Shown here in pieces: positions 36,201-45,829 of a stretch of DNA of 64,000 nucleotides. The notes beneath the pieces are model-generated. The model was not told where the DNA came from, did no database searches, and was given only the letters and a program-made list of their open reading frames with translations. The DNA comes from Arthrobotrys musiformis (lineage: Eukaryota; Ascomycota; Orbiliomycetes; Orbiliales; Orbiliaceae): assembly GCA_036971715.1 (NCBI GenBank), contig JAVHJL010000007.1, positions 2,914,001 through 2,978,000 on the forward strand. The letters are read 5' to 3'. Positions within the stretch are counted from its first letter, which is position 1, and the number at the start of each line of letters is the position of its first letter. A program made the translations under genes and the position numbers.

Positions 36201-37845
36201 GATTCTTCTTGTTGACACGCATGATACCGGACACAAGCTGCCCATTGCTCAAGAGAGCAGGTAGAGAGGCCTGTGGGAGATATGGGGTGAAAAGTGTCTT
36301 TCGCTGCTGTTGCTGTTGAGCGGCCAAAGGATTTTGTTGGCCTCCCATGCCAACCATAGCGAGGTTATGTCCACCAATCAAGCCTTGGGCGGCAGCTTGC
36401 TGAATATTAAATTGCTGCTGTTGTTGGAGGAGGTTGGCGTTTAACAAGGCTGGATTAACGGGATTAAACATTAATTGTGGAGCACCTGGAATTACGCCCA
36501 GTGCTTGACCGGGGAATTGGAACTGCCCCATACCACCCATGTTGCTGATTGACCCACCACCAACGGAGGCGCGGGAGCGGTGTCCTGGGGTAAAAGTATT
36601 GAGGTTCTGCTGATTCTGTGGAACAGGGTCTTGGGCAGATGGTGGGTTGGCCTGCTGACGCCAATTACCTTCAAAGTTACGTGAGGGGGTACGAGCGTGT
36701 CCACCGCCATAACCAGCATTGCTACTGCGGCGCTCACGAGTGGGCGGGTTATCGCCGGGTGGGGCGTTTTCGTTGGTACCAGACTGGGCAGCTGGGAATT
36801 GAAAGCCTCCCATCCTACCGCCGGTGAGGGGTGATTTAGTATTTCCGACGGCCATGCTGTGGCTACGACCATGCCCGCTCAGACGAGAACGAGTTGGAAG
36901 TCCACCACTGACATTCCCAGAGGTAGAAGCAAGGGTAGCGGCGGGAGCGGACTCTCCTTCTTTAGCAGCTCCAGCTCCATCGGCCGAAGGTGTAGTAGCG
37001 TCCGGAGTGCCTGAAGCCGTTGCTGATTTCTCACCACCGGCGGGGAATGGGAAGTTGCCGGTTTGCGAACTGCCTGGTGCTGGGCTAGTGCCACCTTTAC
37101 GAGCCAGCTGCGCGAGCTCGGCGGCTTTCTTAGCCTCCGGAAGAGCGAGTGAATGGCGACGTTGATGTCCACTACCACTACCACCGGATCGACGAGGAAG
37201 AGTACCGCCACCTTCAACGCTCCGACCAGTAGAGTTGGAATGAGTTAAGCCAGGCATGGAAAATTCACCGAAGTTAGACGCACCCGAAGATGGAGCTGGT
37301 GGAGGACCACCAGCAGGATGTTGGCTAGCATTGGATACGACACTAGACTGTCTACGATTGCCAGCAGGCTGAGTAGGGATCCCAGTGGGAATGCCCTGGG
37401 GTTGTGGAGGTGGGAATTGGAACGCAGGTCCCTGGCCCAAGTTCGATCCCTGAGCCTGAGCGAACGCGAAGGCCTGCTGTTGCTGTTGAGCAGCGTGCTG
37501 GTTAAGATACTGCTGTTGAGCAAGAATTTGCTGCTGTTGAGCTTGAAGAAGCTCGATCTGCTGCTGAATCGCAAGCTGCTCAACGGTGGGGAGCTGCCCG
37601 GCTTGGATGCCGAGCTGAAGTTGCTGAGCTGCAGTGTACAACGAAAATCTGTCAGCCTCGTGCCATCAACGTGCCCATGTGTTGTGGTGAGTGGAAGCCA
37701 CCCCTCCTTTGATATCAACACAAGAACAAGACGGGGACCAGTGAGGGGACATACCCATGAACGGCGTCATCTCCGATGGAGTTCTTCTATGCCCAATGTG
37801 GAGGCGGCGTCCGCCGGGACCAATTGGATGATTTGATGGATCCAT
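33241..37845 (-). CDS. SSD1: Ssd1-family RNA-binding protein (inactive RNase II homologue), 5 exons, 1426 aa
   Basis: Model complement(join(33241..33280, 33344..34371, 34450..35704, 35762..37628, 37755..37845)), 4281 nt. Ssd1 binds mRNAs, many for cell-wall proteins, represses their translation and is controlled by the NDR kinase Cbk1. Exon 1 encodes the typical N-terminus GRRLHIGHRRTPSEMTPFM; a Gln-rich stretch follows at about 35-90; then a long disordered part with HxRxxS/T sites at 19-24, 185-190, 283-288 and 341-346 and [YF]xFP motifs at 100, 223, 306 and 400. Cold-shock-like regions (TPYLPQASLPALLSNGQLVSG) precede the RNB domain (about 800-1150). The RNB metal site reads DPSGSEDLED (D810, D816, E818, D819): Glu replaces the catalytic Asp, as expected for a non-nuclease. 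The C-terminus SKSPPCLTTRTTNPYAF needs a 40-nt last exon; without it the frame stops at the intron. Confidence 0.95.
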
Positions 37846-40800
37846 AATGTTCGTTTAACAGGAATTAAAGGAACGTTCGAATCGAAGATGTGACAAGGAC
37901 AGTTGGGGGATTGCGTGATGACTATCTTTTTTTTTTCTTTTCTGGATTTTGGTGATAGAGACTGTATTCTAGGAGGAACCGACGGAAACCAGCACCAGTT
38001 AGCAAAATCTCTGATGCCGTAGAGAAAGAGCATACACCAAGTGATTCTCTCGATAAGGCACGGCTGCAGTATCAGGCTTGAGAACCGACGACAAGGAAAA
38101 TAGAAGTCGAGATAGAGAAGCCGATACTGACGCCGGAACGCTAGCGGCACTCGGATGTACGCCATATCTCCTCTCCAGGCTTCGTCACAAAGAGGGGTAA
38201 CTTCACTTACCAGGCTAACTAACAGCAAGAGGAAAAAGACAAAATGCTTGCTAAAGGATCGCTAGCAGAGCTATCAAATTGATTGAGGGTAGCGTGATGG
38301 CTTGGTTGTCTTAAATGTTCGGGATAAGGAAGTCGTGCGTAAATGATCGTATACGCGTCGTCAGGAAGAGAGAAATCGTTCTGATATGTGGTGAAGACCA
38401 CAGCTACGTGAGAAGATCAGTGTAAGTCGACGCCCCTCACGGGAATCGAGGATTGAGGATGAGGCGAACTAAAGAATGGGCGAAGGGAGGAAAGAGGGGT
38501 TAGGAAGTTGAAGATAGATGGTTGCAGGGAAGGGAAAGAAGGGATGAAGAACCAGGGCAGGCGGGATAGCAGCAGAAAAGAAGGTTTCCCGTCGTTTGGC
38601 AGGCCAGAGACTGTAACTCGACCAGAAGCCTGCCAGCCGTGGGGGGAACGAACGGAGGGCACGCAAGAGCAAGCGGCAGCAGCCAACAGGAAGTAGCCGA
38701 GATTCAATGGCTTGGACGGAGAATGCCTGCCCGGAGATCTAGCATGGCGGGAGCAGCTTGAGCGGGATTGTCAGGAGCACATAAAACTCACCCTCAAAAT
38801 TGGATCGCACAATGCAGATAGATGCAAGCAAAGCAAAGGATGAAGAAGACAGATATATCTCCAAACGCCAACGGGATGGGGAGTTTGTCTGCTTGAAAAA
38901 GAGGCACAAGCAGAAAAACCAGAGGCGAGAATTGCGGGGTTTCAGAGGCTATGCCGAAGCGAGGAATGAAGGGAGAAAGTTTCGTCCGTGGAAAAGTGGC
39001 GGCAACTGCAAAGCACCAGCAGCAGCAACAGGGGTGGACGAACAGTGCCGAGACCCTCGTTCAAATGCACGGACTTGGGTATCAGCAGGAAAGGGAATCA
39101 CGGTAAGGATACAATCCTTGAAAAGATGGTGTAATTGGCCCAGGTGCAGATTTCGACTGATATCTCGATCAGGGCACCAATTCAGACATATAAAAATCAG
39201 CCCGGTTCACCGTTTTGAAAAGAAAAAAAAGCCGTTTTGAGTTGGTAAGGGGCTGAAGCTCGAAGCATACGTACCAAAAAAGACGTGACGTGAGATGTCT
39301 TGGCCTTGAGATCCGGGAGCAGTACGTACGACGTACCGTGTGCACTGTGTGCTGCAGAAGCCAAATGCAAGAAACGTACGAGTCCGAAGTGGACGGCGGT
39401 GGGGTGCAGTCAACTTGAACCTGTGGCTAGCACGAGGTATCTTTTGGCTGCATGCGAGGTAAACAGGCAGGAAGCAGATCAGCCAGGCAGGCAAGTTACA
39501 CGGATCTCACGTTGCGGTCGATTGGCCTGAGCCAATTGCGAGGCGGTAAAGCCAGGAATGGCTGGCAGGCTTGGTCTGCGTATTCAGCAGGGATGAGTGA
39601 AGAAACGAGCAAGATATACTTAGCAGTAACCAGTCGGTAGGTAATTGTAATTGGGTATAGTTTTAAGTTACGATATGATACGGTATGATAATGACGAAAA
39701 CGGGGTCACGGAACAAGAGAGAAACGGTTTGAAAGAGGTCTGATGCTTTGTTTTATATCATAGCCAATGGTACGAAGGGTCAGAGGAAGCGGGATGACAG
39801 AGATGAGGATGGCAGAGATGAGGATGATGATGATGATGGTGGTGGTGAACAGGAGGATGAGGTAGAGATAGGTAGATGATGAGATGGAGGTTGGATGAAA
39901 AGGAAGAAGAGGGGAAGAGGGGAAGAGGGCAGTTATAAAGTATTTTAATATCAATTATACCATCGATGCTTTATATACATAGTTACGGGGTGAGATGGCG
40001 ATATCTACACCGCAGACACAAATTATAGGCCGGTGTTGCTCCTCAATGTGTTGACACCAAATATTGCAAATGGCTGATCATGATTCCCACATCGACGTGG
40101 TACACACCCCAATTTACATGCAGATGGGTGGTACCTAGTTACCTGCCATGTGGGCGCGGGCGGTGTGTGTTTGTTATATCGGTGGTATTCTTGGACCCGC
40201 GAATTGCCCGGCTTGTGTAGCATAGTAGTGTAGTAGAGGCTTTTTTATATATAACCGTTCGAGTTCGAATCCGTGATGGCTATTAATATCTTCGAAAGGC
40301 ATTGACCGAATCGAATGCAATATCATGGCGAAATTGACGTCGCACACTCTTTGCACCCGCGTTGCAGGCCGGCCACAGCCATCCTTCGGGTACATACGTA
40401 TGGGAGGCATGTGTTCTGAGTTCTGGGACCCACCGCTTTGCAATATCTGAAACAGTTGGCACCGAAATCTTCGGATTCCGTTACATTGCGTCGTCACCTT
40501 GAGCTTGAAAGCCGGGGGGCTTTTTTAGGGCTTGGAATTTTTCCGGCCTTTTCAATTCCTACTCTCTCTCTTCCAGCGCTAAACCTCAGGATTACTTACT
40601 ATCTTATATATGTACTTATTTATACATACACAGTAGGTATCAGCCAACCGACTTTGGGCGGGTTGATACCTTCTACTTGTATTTTGATACATATCCGGCG
40701 GGCTTACGGGCGGGCATTCGAGCCGAGCTTCTGTTCTCGTCATGAAGCGAGCAGATCGCTTATGTAAGTCTATAAGCTCGTACCTACATACACACTTGCA

Positions 40801-42433
40801 ATACACGATTGCCGATTCCGCCTTCCCCTGTTCAATAAGATGGATTGCAATGCGAGAAGCCTATACAGCCCTAATTATAGTTTACCTAGCTGTAATTAAG
40901 TGTACTCAAGACCAAGGTATACCCACTTTCATGGTGAATTCAGCTAGGGGTAGGAACTTCGTTTACAATTAATTCATGGACACTCATAGTATTAAAGCGA
41001 AACAAACCTTTATAATTATCAATGTTAATATTCCAGAGACTACGGGGATTTCATTGTCATGACATTATATAAACTAGGGACTTCAGCTAATCCCTTGATT
41101 GCTCGTGAGCTCAACTTTCAAGGTACCTTATATCGGTTGTATATCACCGAAGTCCAGGCCCGTGCGCGTCCGCGTCCGCGAGCAATGCACATATATACAT
41201 GTACGTATGCGTACATAAGCAATGCAGGATATCATGATGTTAATATTGGAAAATACACATACAAACACAAATATCAATAGTACGGGGCTTGGGCAAAATG
41301 AAATTTTTTGTTATGGGGTCGTCTCGACTCTTAATTTAATTCAAAGCCCAGTCTGTGAAGCTTCAAAATTTATCAATGTCCTTGATTCGAAATTTGTCTC
41401 CTTTCCTTTTGTTTACCGAGTCAGCAGCGTTATAATATATATATTGCTGCTTTCTAAATATCATGAATAGTCCTTGTATTGAGTTCGCAGTCGGCCAATA
41501 GAATCAAGTGGAATTCAACGGCCAATGGTTTTACAGCAGCACAATTGTAATTTTTGGTTTTCTTCAGCTCAAGCTTGCAAGGTCGGTTCGACGCTCGTGC
41601 CTAGACATCAAATATGTAAGAGAAAAACGAGAACCGGCGTCAATCGATTGATCATTTGGAATTGTAGAACCTTGCGTGTCGGTATTGTGATCCAATTAGA
41701 TGTTCGCCCGATGCTGGACGAGTGGAACATCTGCTTATCAGAGTATATGCACATACCTACGAGACCACACAGACCTGTATGTAGCCTATCATATACGGTG
41801 CAAAATTGCGGGCGCCACAGGACCACCAGCCACACAGCGACTCCTAGGCCCCACATAGTATATCCAAGATTCCCGCAGAGTGGTAAGGCCTCGGGTCGCG
41901 ATGTCGGTGCCTGCCAATGTTAAAATGGTATTCTGAAACGAAGAAAAAGAGACGCCCAGCTGAGAGTTCCGACGCTGTGATATCATAATCCCAGGCCAGC
42001 CCTTTGTCTGCCTCTTCCAGCCACAAAACACTGCCCCCGCTATTTCGCTTAAGGTATCTCGCAAATCCAGCCAATGATAATCCCAGTCATACCCTGGTGA
42101 GAGGCTCACGCAAAGAGTCAGAGCCTGAGGCGTGCCTAAGAACTAACTGCTTTGAGACCAGCGAGTGAGCCTTGGACGTCAGGCCGCCTGGGGATTCAAA
42201 GGCCGTTCCCAAAAACCTCATAAAGGGACCTTGAGTCACTTCCAAACTTCTTCTTTCTTTCTCCCAAGCATCTACTCTCCGCTCAAGATTCGAAAAGTGC
42301 AAAACAACATCATCAATCTCGAACATTGCTTCCAATTGCCCCCAAACCCCCGATCCCCACAGCTATTGTGGCCCGTTCTTGGCCGAAAAGAACATCTTGG
42401 CTTCCGCCAACACCAAAAATACAACAAGACCCA
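37846..42433. other. 4.6-kb intergenic region upstream of SSD1
   Basis: Includes the minus-strand leader and promoter of SSD1 (a long, purine/pyrimidine-biased region to about 39000) and the promoter of the plus-strand locus at 42434-45116. A GATGATG-type microsatellite lies near 39800-39850. Sequences near 40215-40275 resemble pol III A and B boxes but do not fold as a tRNA. No protein-like open frame seen. Confidence 0.45.
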
Positions 42434-42646
42434 ATGCATTATTCCCCAAGTCACTCCTGCTATAGCACGACGTCGACCCAACGGATCCACCAACCTCAAA
42501 GCACGCCCCAAACGCTCATCAAGACGCGTTACACCCATCCAGAGGGGTTCACCCCCCATTCTTTTGGCGGCCCGACGCATTCCAATACCTCGGACCCGAA
42601 CACCCGCGAGATTTGGACCCCTGAGAGTACATCTCTCAGACGTTGA
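42434..42646 (+). CDS. possible short protein or upstream ORF, 70 aa
   Basis: ATG at 42434 opens 70 codons (MHYSPSHSCYSTTSTQ...) rich in Ser, Thr, Pro and His, ending TGA at 42644-42646. It lies about 320 bp upstream of the 42966 ATG on the same strand and in a pyrimidine-rich stretch, so it may be an upstream ORF in a long leader or a separate small gene. No domain or signal peptide. Confidence 0.2.
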   Translation: MHYSPSHSCYSTTSTQRIHQPQSTPQTLIKTRYTHPEGFTPHSFGGPTHSNTSDPNTREIWTPESTSLRR

Positions 42647-42724
42647 ATCTCTATCCTTATCTACCAAGTTCTTTTGATTTTTTTGTGTTAAAAACTAAAA
42701 AAAAAAAAAAAAAAGAAAAACCTG

Positions 42725-42796
42725 CAAACTCAGTCAATTGAGTTTGTAGAACGAAAAAAAGAGGTCTGCATACTCATTCACTTGAGTGTGCAAGAC
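42725..42796 (+). promoter_or_regulatory. pair of related hairpins in the leader of the 42966 gene
   Basis: Hairpin 1 (42725-42746): CAAACTCA and TGAGTTTG, an 8-bp perfect stem with 6-nt loop GTCAAT. Hairpin 2 (42764-42796): GTCTGCATACTCA pairs with TGAGTGTGCAAGAC with one bulge and one G-U pair, 6-nt loop TTCACT. Both share the core ACTCANTCANTTGAGT, so they are related. They lie 170-240 nt before the ATG, after a run of 18 A. They could be RNA structures in the 5' leader or a paired DNA operator. Confidence 0.6.
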
Positions 42797-42965
42797 TAAA
42801 TATCAAATTCAAACACCTGGGAGGTATCCTTGAGCTCGTGCACAAGACTACTCCTAACCACTTTCTCTTGTTTTCTTTTTTTTATATTTCTCTCAATTTA
42901 TCATTTGTTAGTTTTTTTTGCTTTCACTTTCACCATTCCCTCATCCGAGGAATACAATCTTCAAA

Positions 42966-44247
42966 ATGGACGTACCACCAGACCTTCTGGGTGCGGGAGG
43001 CACATCCCCTCTTTCCCCAGCCCGAGTACGCATGAAGTATACTATCGACAATGTCAAGGCTAAGATTCAAGAGGAGGAGCAAACCCATTGCATATCAATG
43101 GTAAATCCAACATTTCACACTGCGGCCACGCATATCATGGGAAGGGAAGGAATCGGAAATAGGGACGGCAATGCTGTCTCCTGTGGTAGTGACTTGGAGA
43201 GGTTTAGCCTCACCGAGGACACCATACCCACCGATATGGAGCTCGATATTACCCCTCTACGATCAGGAAGTCCCTCCGGGCAAGTGCCTTCTCCTCTGGA
43301 GAAACGGACAATTTTCAGTCTACCGGCCTTACCTGAGAAGGTAGCGACGGATCAGCATTGCTATTCGTTTCCCAGCTACCTGAAAGCATTCATATCCAAC
43401 TTCCTCACCCTAAATCCAAATTGCGGCACCGACGAATTCGATTGGACATTGCGAGGCTGGTGTGTGTTCAACGCCCAGGCTACGACTACGGACAATCAAT
43501 CATCATTGCACGCAAACATATCCAAATTCTTCGATACAATACATAATCTAACCACCCCGCCAACTTCAAGCTCAGCCCAAGGTAAGAACCGAACGTCCAA
43601 TTCGAGTATTTCAAATGCTAAACCAATGATAGGCAATTCGAGAGTTCCATACAAATCCTGTTCGCAGCGACTAATTTGGAACACAGTCTGCACGATAATC
43701 TCCCGAAAATCTGTAGACAATACATGTAAGCTATTCCCATAAAACGTTCCTGCATCGTTGCATCTGCTAACTTCAATGGCTAGACGAACTCGCCTTGTGT
43801 CATCGAGATACCAAAGAGGACTCTTACGTTGTCGTAAACAGCCGCTCTCACCACTCGACTGACTCCAAAGAGCTCACATATTCAAATTCACCCCCATTGG
43901 TGTCGCCATCCCCGGGACACCACAAAAATTTATCTCGAAATCCAACATCGCTCGTATTCCATGAATGGCCGGACATAACTCCCCCATGGAACGTATCCCC
44001 GACGAACACACCCACCAAAATCACCAAGAGGACTCCTTCTTCAACAGCTTCTCGACAGACTTCACCAGTTTCGACGAACAAAGCTCCACAAACTCCACTC
44101 CGACACAATATTCTAACGCCCCAACAATGGAGGCCTACCAAAACTTCGACCAAACGCCGTTCGGCAGCGATCTATTCAACTACCCAGCATCAGACCCCAC
44201 CATGTCCTTCGACTGGCTTAACACCGACGATATTAACAGCATCTTGA
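42966..44247 (+). CDS. unknown protein, 3 exons, about 390 aa; 3' end uncertain
   Basis: Model join(42966..43581, 43633..43725, 43784..44247), ATG in TCAAAATGGAC. The two introns are 51 nt (GTAAGA...GATAG) and 58 nt (GTAAGC, CTAAC, CTAG); intron 1 is a multiple of three with no stop, so the unspliced frame also reads through. The N-terminal 200 residues contain SPLSPARVRMKYTIDNVKAK, an acidic MELDITPLRSGSPSG stretch and a Cys/Trp-containing block (NPNCGTDEFDWTLRGWCVF). I recognise no domain. From about 43965 this frame overlaps the zinc-finger frame and becomes Thr/Pro/Ser rich, which suggests its last part is not coding. Either this gene ends by another route, or a weak intron (about 43900-44030) fuses it to the zinc-finger protein. 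Confidence 0.5.
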
Positions 44248-45116
44248 ACTTCACATTCGATCAAGCAATTACACAAACCAGAACAAGTGGTTACCTGATA
44301 AGCGAACAAACAGCACCATTGAGCCCAGCTTCGTTAGCACCCAGCAGCAGCAATAACACTACCAACAGCAGCAGCTCCAAAAGACGACCCACAAAGCGCA
44401 TACAAACGACAGCAGCAGCAGACAGAAGCATGCTCTTCTTCAACGAAAAGACGGGACTGCTATCGCCTAACATCACCAGATTCACCCCATCGACGACGCA
44501 GTCCCCCACAGGCACTACAAATGGTCCTCGTTCGCCATCCCCACCCAGGGACCACCAACAGAGCCAAGGCTCCCAATCATCGTCCAACGATCCTTCCCAC
44601 CCACAACCATACGTCTGTGAGCACTGCAAGGCCCCATTCAGATTCAGCCGCGACTACTGGCAGCACAAGGCCCAGGTTCACAACGACTTCCGTTTCCGCT
44701 GCCAGCTCGGCTGCGGCAAGGGATTTGCCCGCCACGACAACCTCGTCCAGCACCACCGTGAATCGAAGCGTCACCGCCGAAGCCCGTCTCCCGTCATCGA
44801 CGCCGAGGAATTTTCCCGCAGAAAGAAGGCGAGAAAGACTTCGTTGATGACGGTCGAGAGTGACGAATCGCGGTTCGATTCCCCCCACGCGACCAACTCC
44901 TCCTTCTCCTTCGCCGGTAGCGAAGTAGTTAGCAACGGTACCCCGAGAGATGCCGAAGATGCACCAGTGCATCCGGACTATGTGCGCTTACAGCGGGAAT
45001 TCGAGCTGTTGAGTGCAAAGTACGAGTTGCTGAAAAAGAAAGTAACTACACTGACCGAGGAGAAGGAAGAGTGGGAGGCGCGGGAGTACTTGAAACGGGG
45101 GCGTGGCCGGGACTAG
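43965..45116 (+). CDS. C2H2 zinc-finger protein, probable transcription factor, 383 aa
   Basis: Open frame from ATG 43965 (preceded directly by an in-frame TGA) to TAG at 45116. Residues 1-210 are Ser/Thr/Asn/Gln rich with acidic-aromatic clusters (FFNSFSTDFTSFDEQ, MSFDWLNTDDINSILNF) like activation domains, and a basic SKRRPTKR that could be a nuclear signal. Two adjacent C2H2 fingers follow: CEHCKAPFRFSRDYWQHKAQVH and then C-x4-C...HDNLVQHHRESKRH, the second with an extended C-x4-C. Then SRRKKARK and a C-terminal coiled coil (about 345-375: YVRLQREFELLSAKYELLKKK) suited to dimerisation. It most likely binds DNA in the nucleus; the target is unknown. It may be the 3' part of the locus that begins at 42966. 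Confidence 0.8.
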   Translation: MAGHNSPMERIPDEHTHQNHQEDSFFNSFSTDFTSFDEQSSTNSTPTQYSNAPTMEAYQNFDQTPFGSDLFNYPASDPTMSFDWLNTDDINSILNFTFDQAITQTRTSGYLISEQTAPLSPASLAPSSSNNTTNSSSSKRRPTKRIQTTAAADRSMLFFNEKTGLLSPNITRFTPSTTQSPTGTTNGPRSPSPPRDHQQSQGSQSSSNDPSHPQPYVCEHCKAPFRFSRDYWQHKAQVHNDFRFRCQLGCGKGFARHDNLVQHHRESKRHRRSPSPVIDAEEFSRRKKARKTSLMTVESDESRFDSPHATNSSFSFAGSEVVSNGTPRDAEDAPVHPDYVRLQREFELLSAKYELLKKKVTTLTEEKEEWEAREYLKRGRGRD

Positions 45117-45829
45117 TTGGTGGAAAGTGTGGTATTGCAGGGGAGGATTTGTTGAAGCTCAGATATTATACAGATTGAGGTACGGTATTTCCTCTATTTT
45201 AAACATCCCAGGAATCACGATGCTAACTCTCACTTTAGAAATTCATCCTATCCAAAACCCCTAAAAAAAAGAGTAATATCCGCAAAAGCCACAAAAAATA
45301 AAAATAGTTTCCTTGCGTCGTTTTATTTCCAGTTTTAGAATCCTTATTGATCTTATATTCCTTTCAAAAGTATATAGTTGAAATCTCTACCCAACTCATT
45401 CTCCCCTTCCCATCACTCCTCTACACTCATAACTCTCCGCCTTTTGTTTCCTTTCTTCCGATTTCAGTTTTGTATTATAGCGATTAGTCCTTTTGTAGCT
45501 TTTCTTTGTTGTGGTGTTTGCATTTGAAGATAGTTCAAAGGACATGGAGTAATTAATAACTGGAGTCAATGGAATTCTAAAACATCGAAGTACATACAAT
45601 GGCGAGCCTTTTAATAGAAGTGAATCTGATCGAAATACATGAGACGGAAACGACAGGAAACCCCCCGATGGGTATCTTTAACTCCGCTATGTACCACATG
45701 CATGGTTCTCTTTTAACATGAAGAACGAGTGTATTGGATCAATGCTAACTCGCAATAAACTGGAAAAAAAAAAAAAAAAAAACCTTTGAAGGAAAACATG
45801 CGTATGATCCAAGTGCGTAAACAGTGTGC
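45117..45829. other. convergent 3' ends
   Basis: Lies between the zinc-finger gene (+) and the glycosyltransferase-like gene (-). A CAATAAAC followed by 19 A (45764-45782) is present; this could be a plus-strand polyadenylation-type element. No gene recognised. Confidence 0.45.

Noticed and set aside
40215..40275. Possible pol III gene (TAGCATAGTAGTG and GAGTTCGAATCC)
   Set aside because: The T-stem bases flanking TTCGAAT do not pair, there is no matching acceptor stem, and a T run interrupts the middle.
45764..45782. Run of 19 A as evidence of a retroposed cDNA
   Set aside because: There is no target-site duplication or coding remnant next to it; similar A or T runs are common throughout this window.
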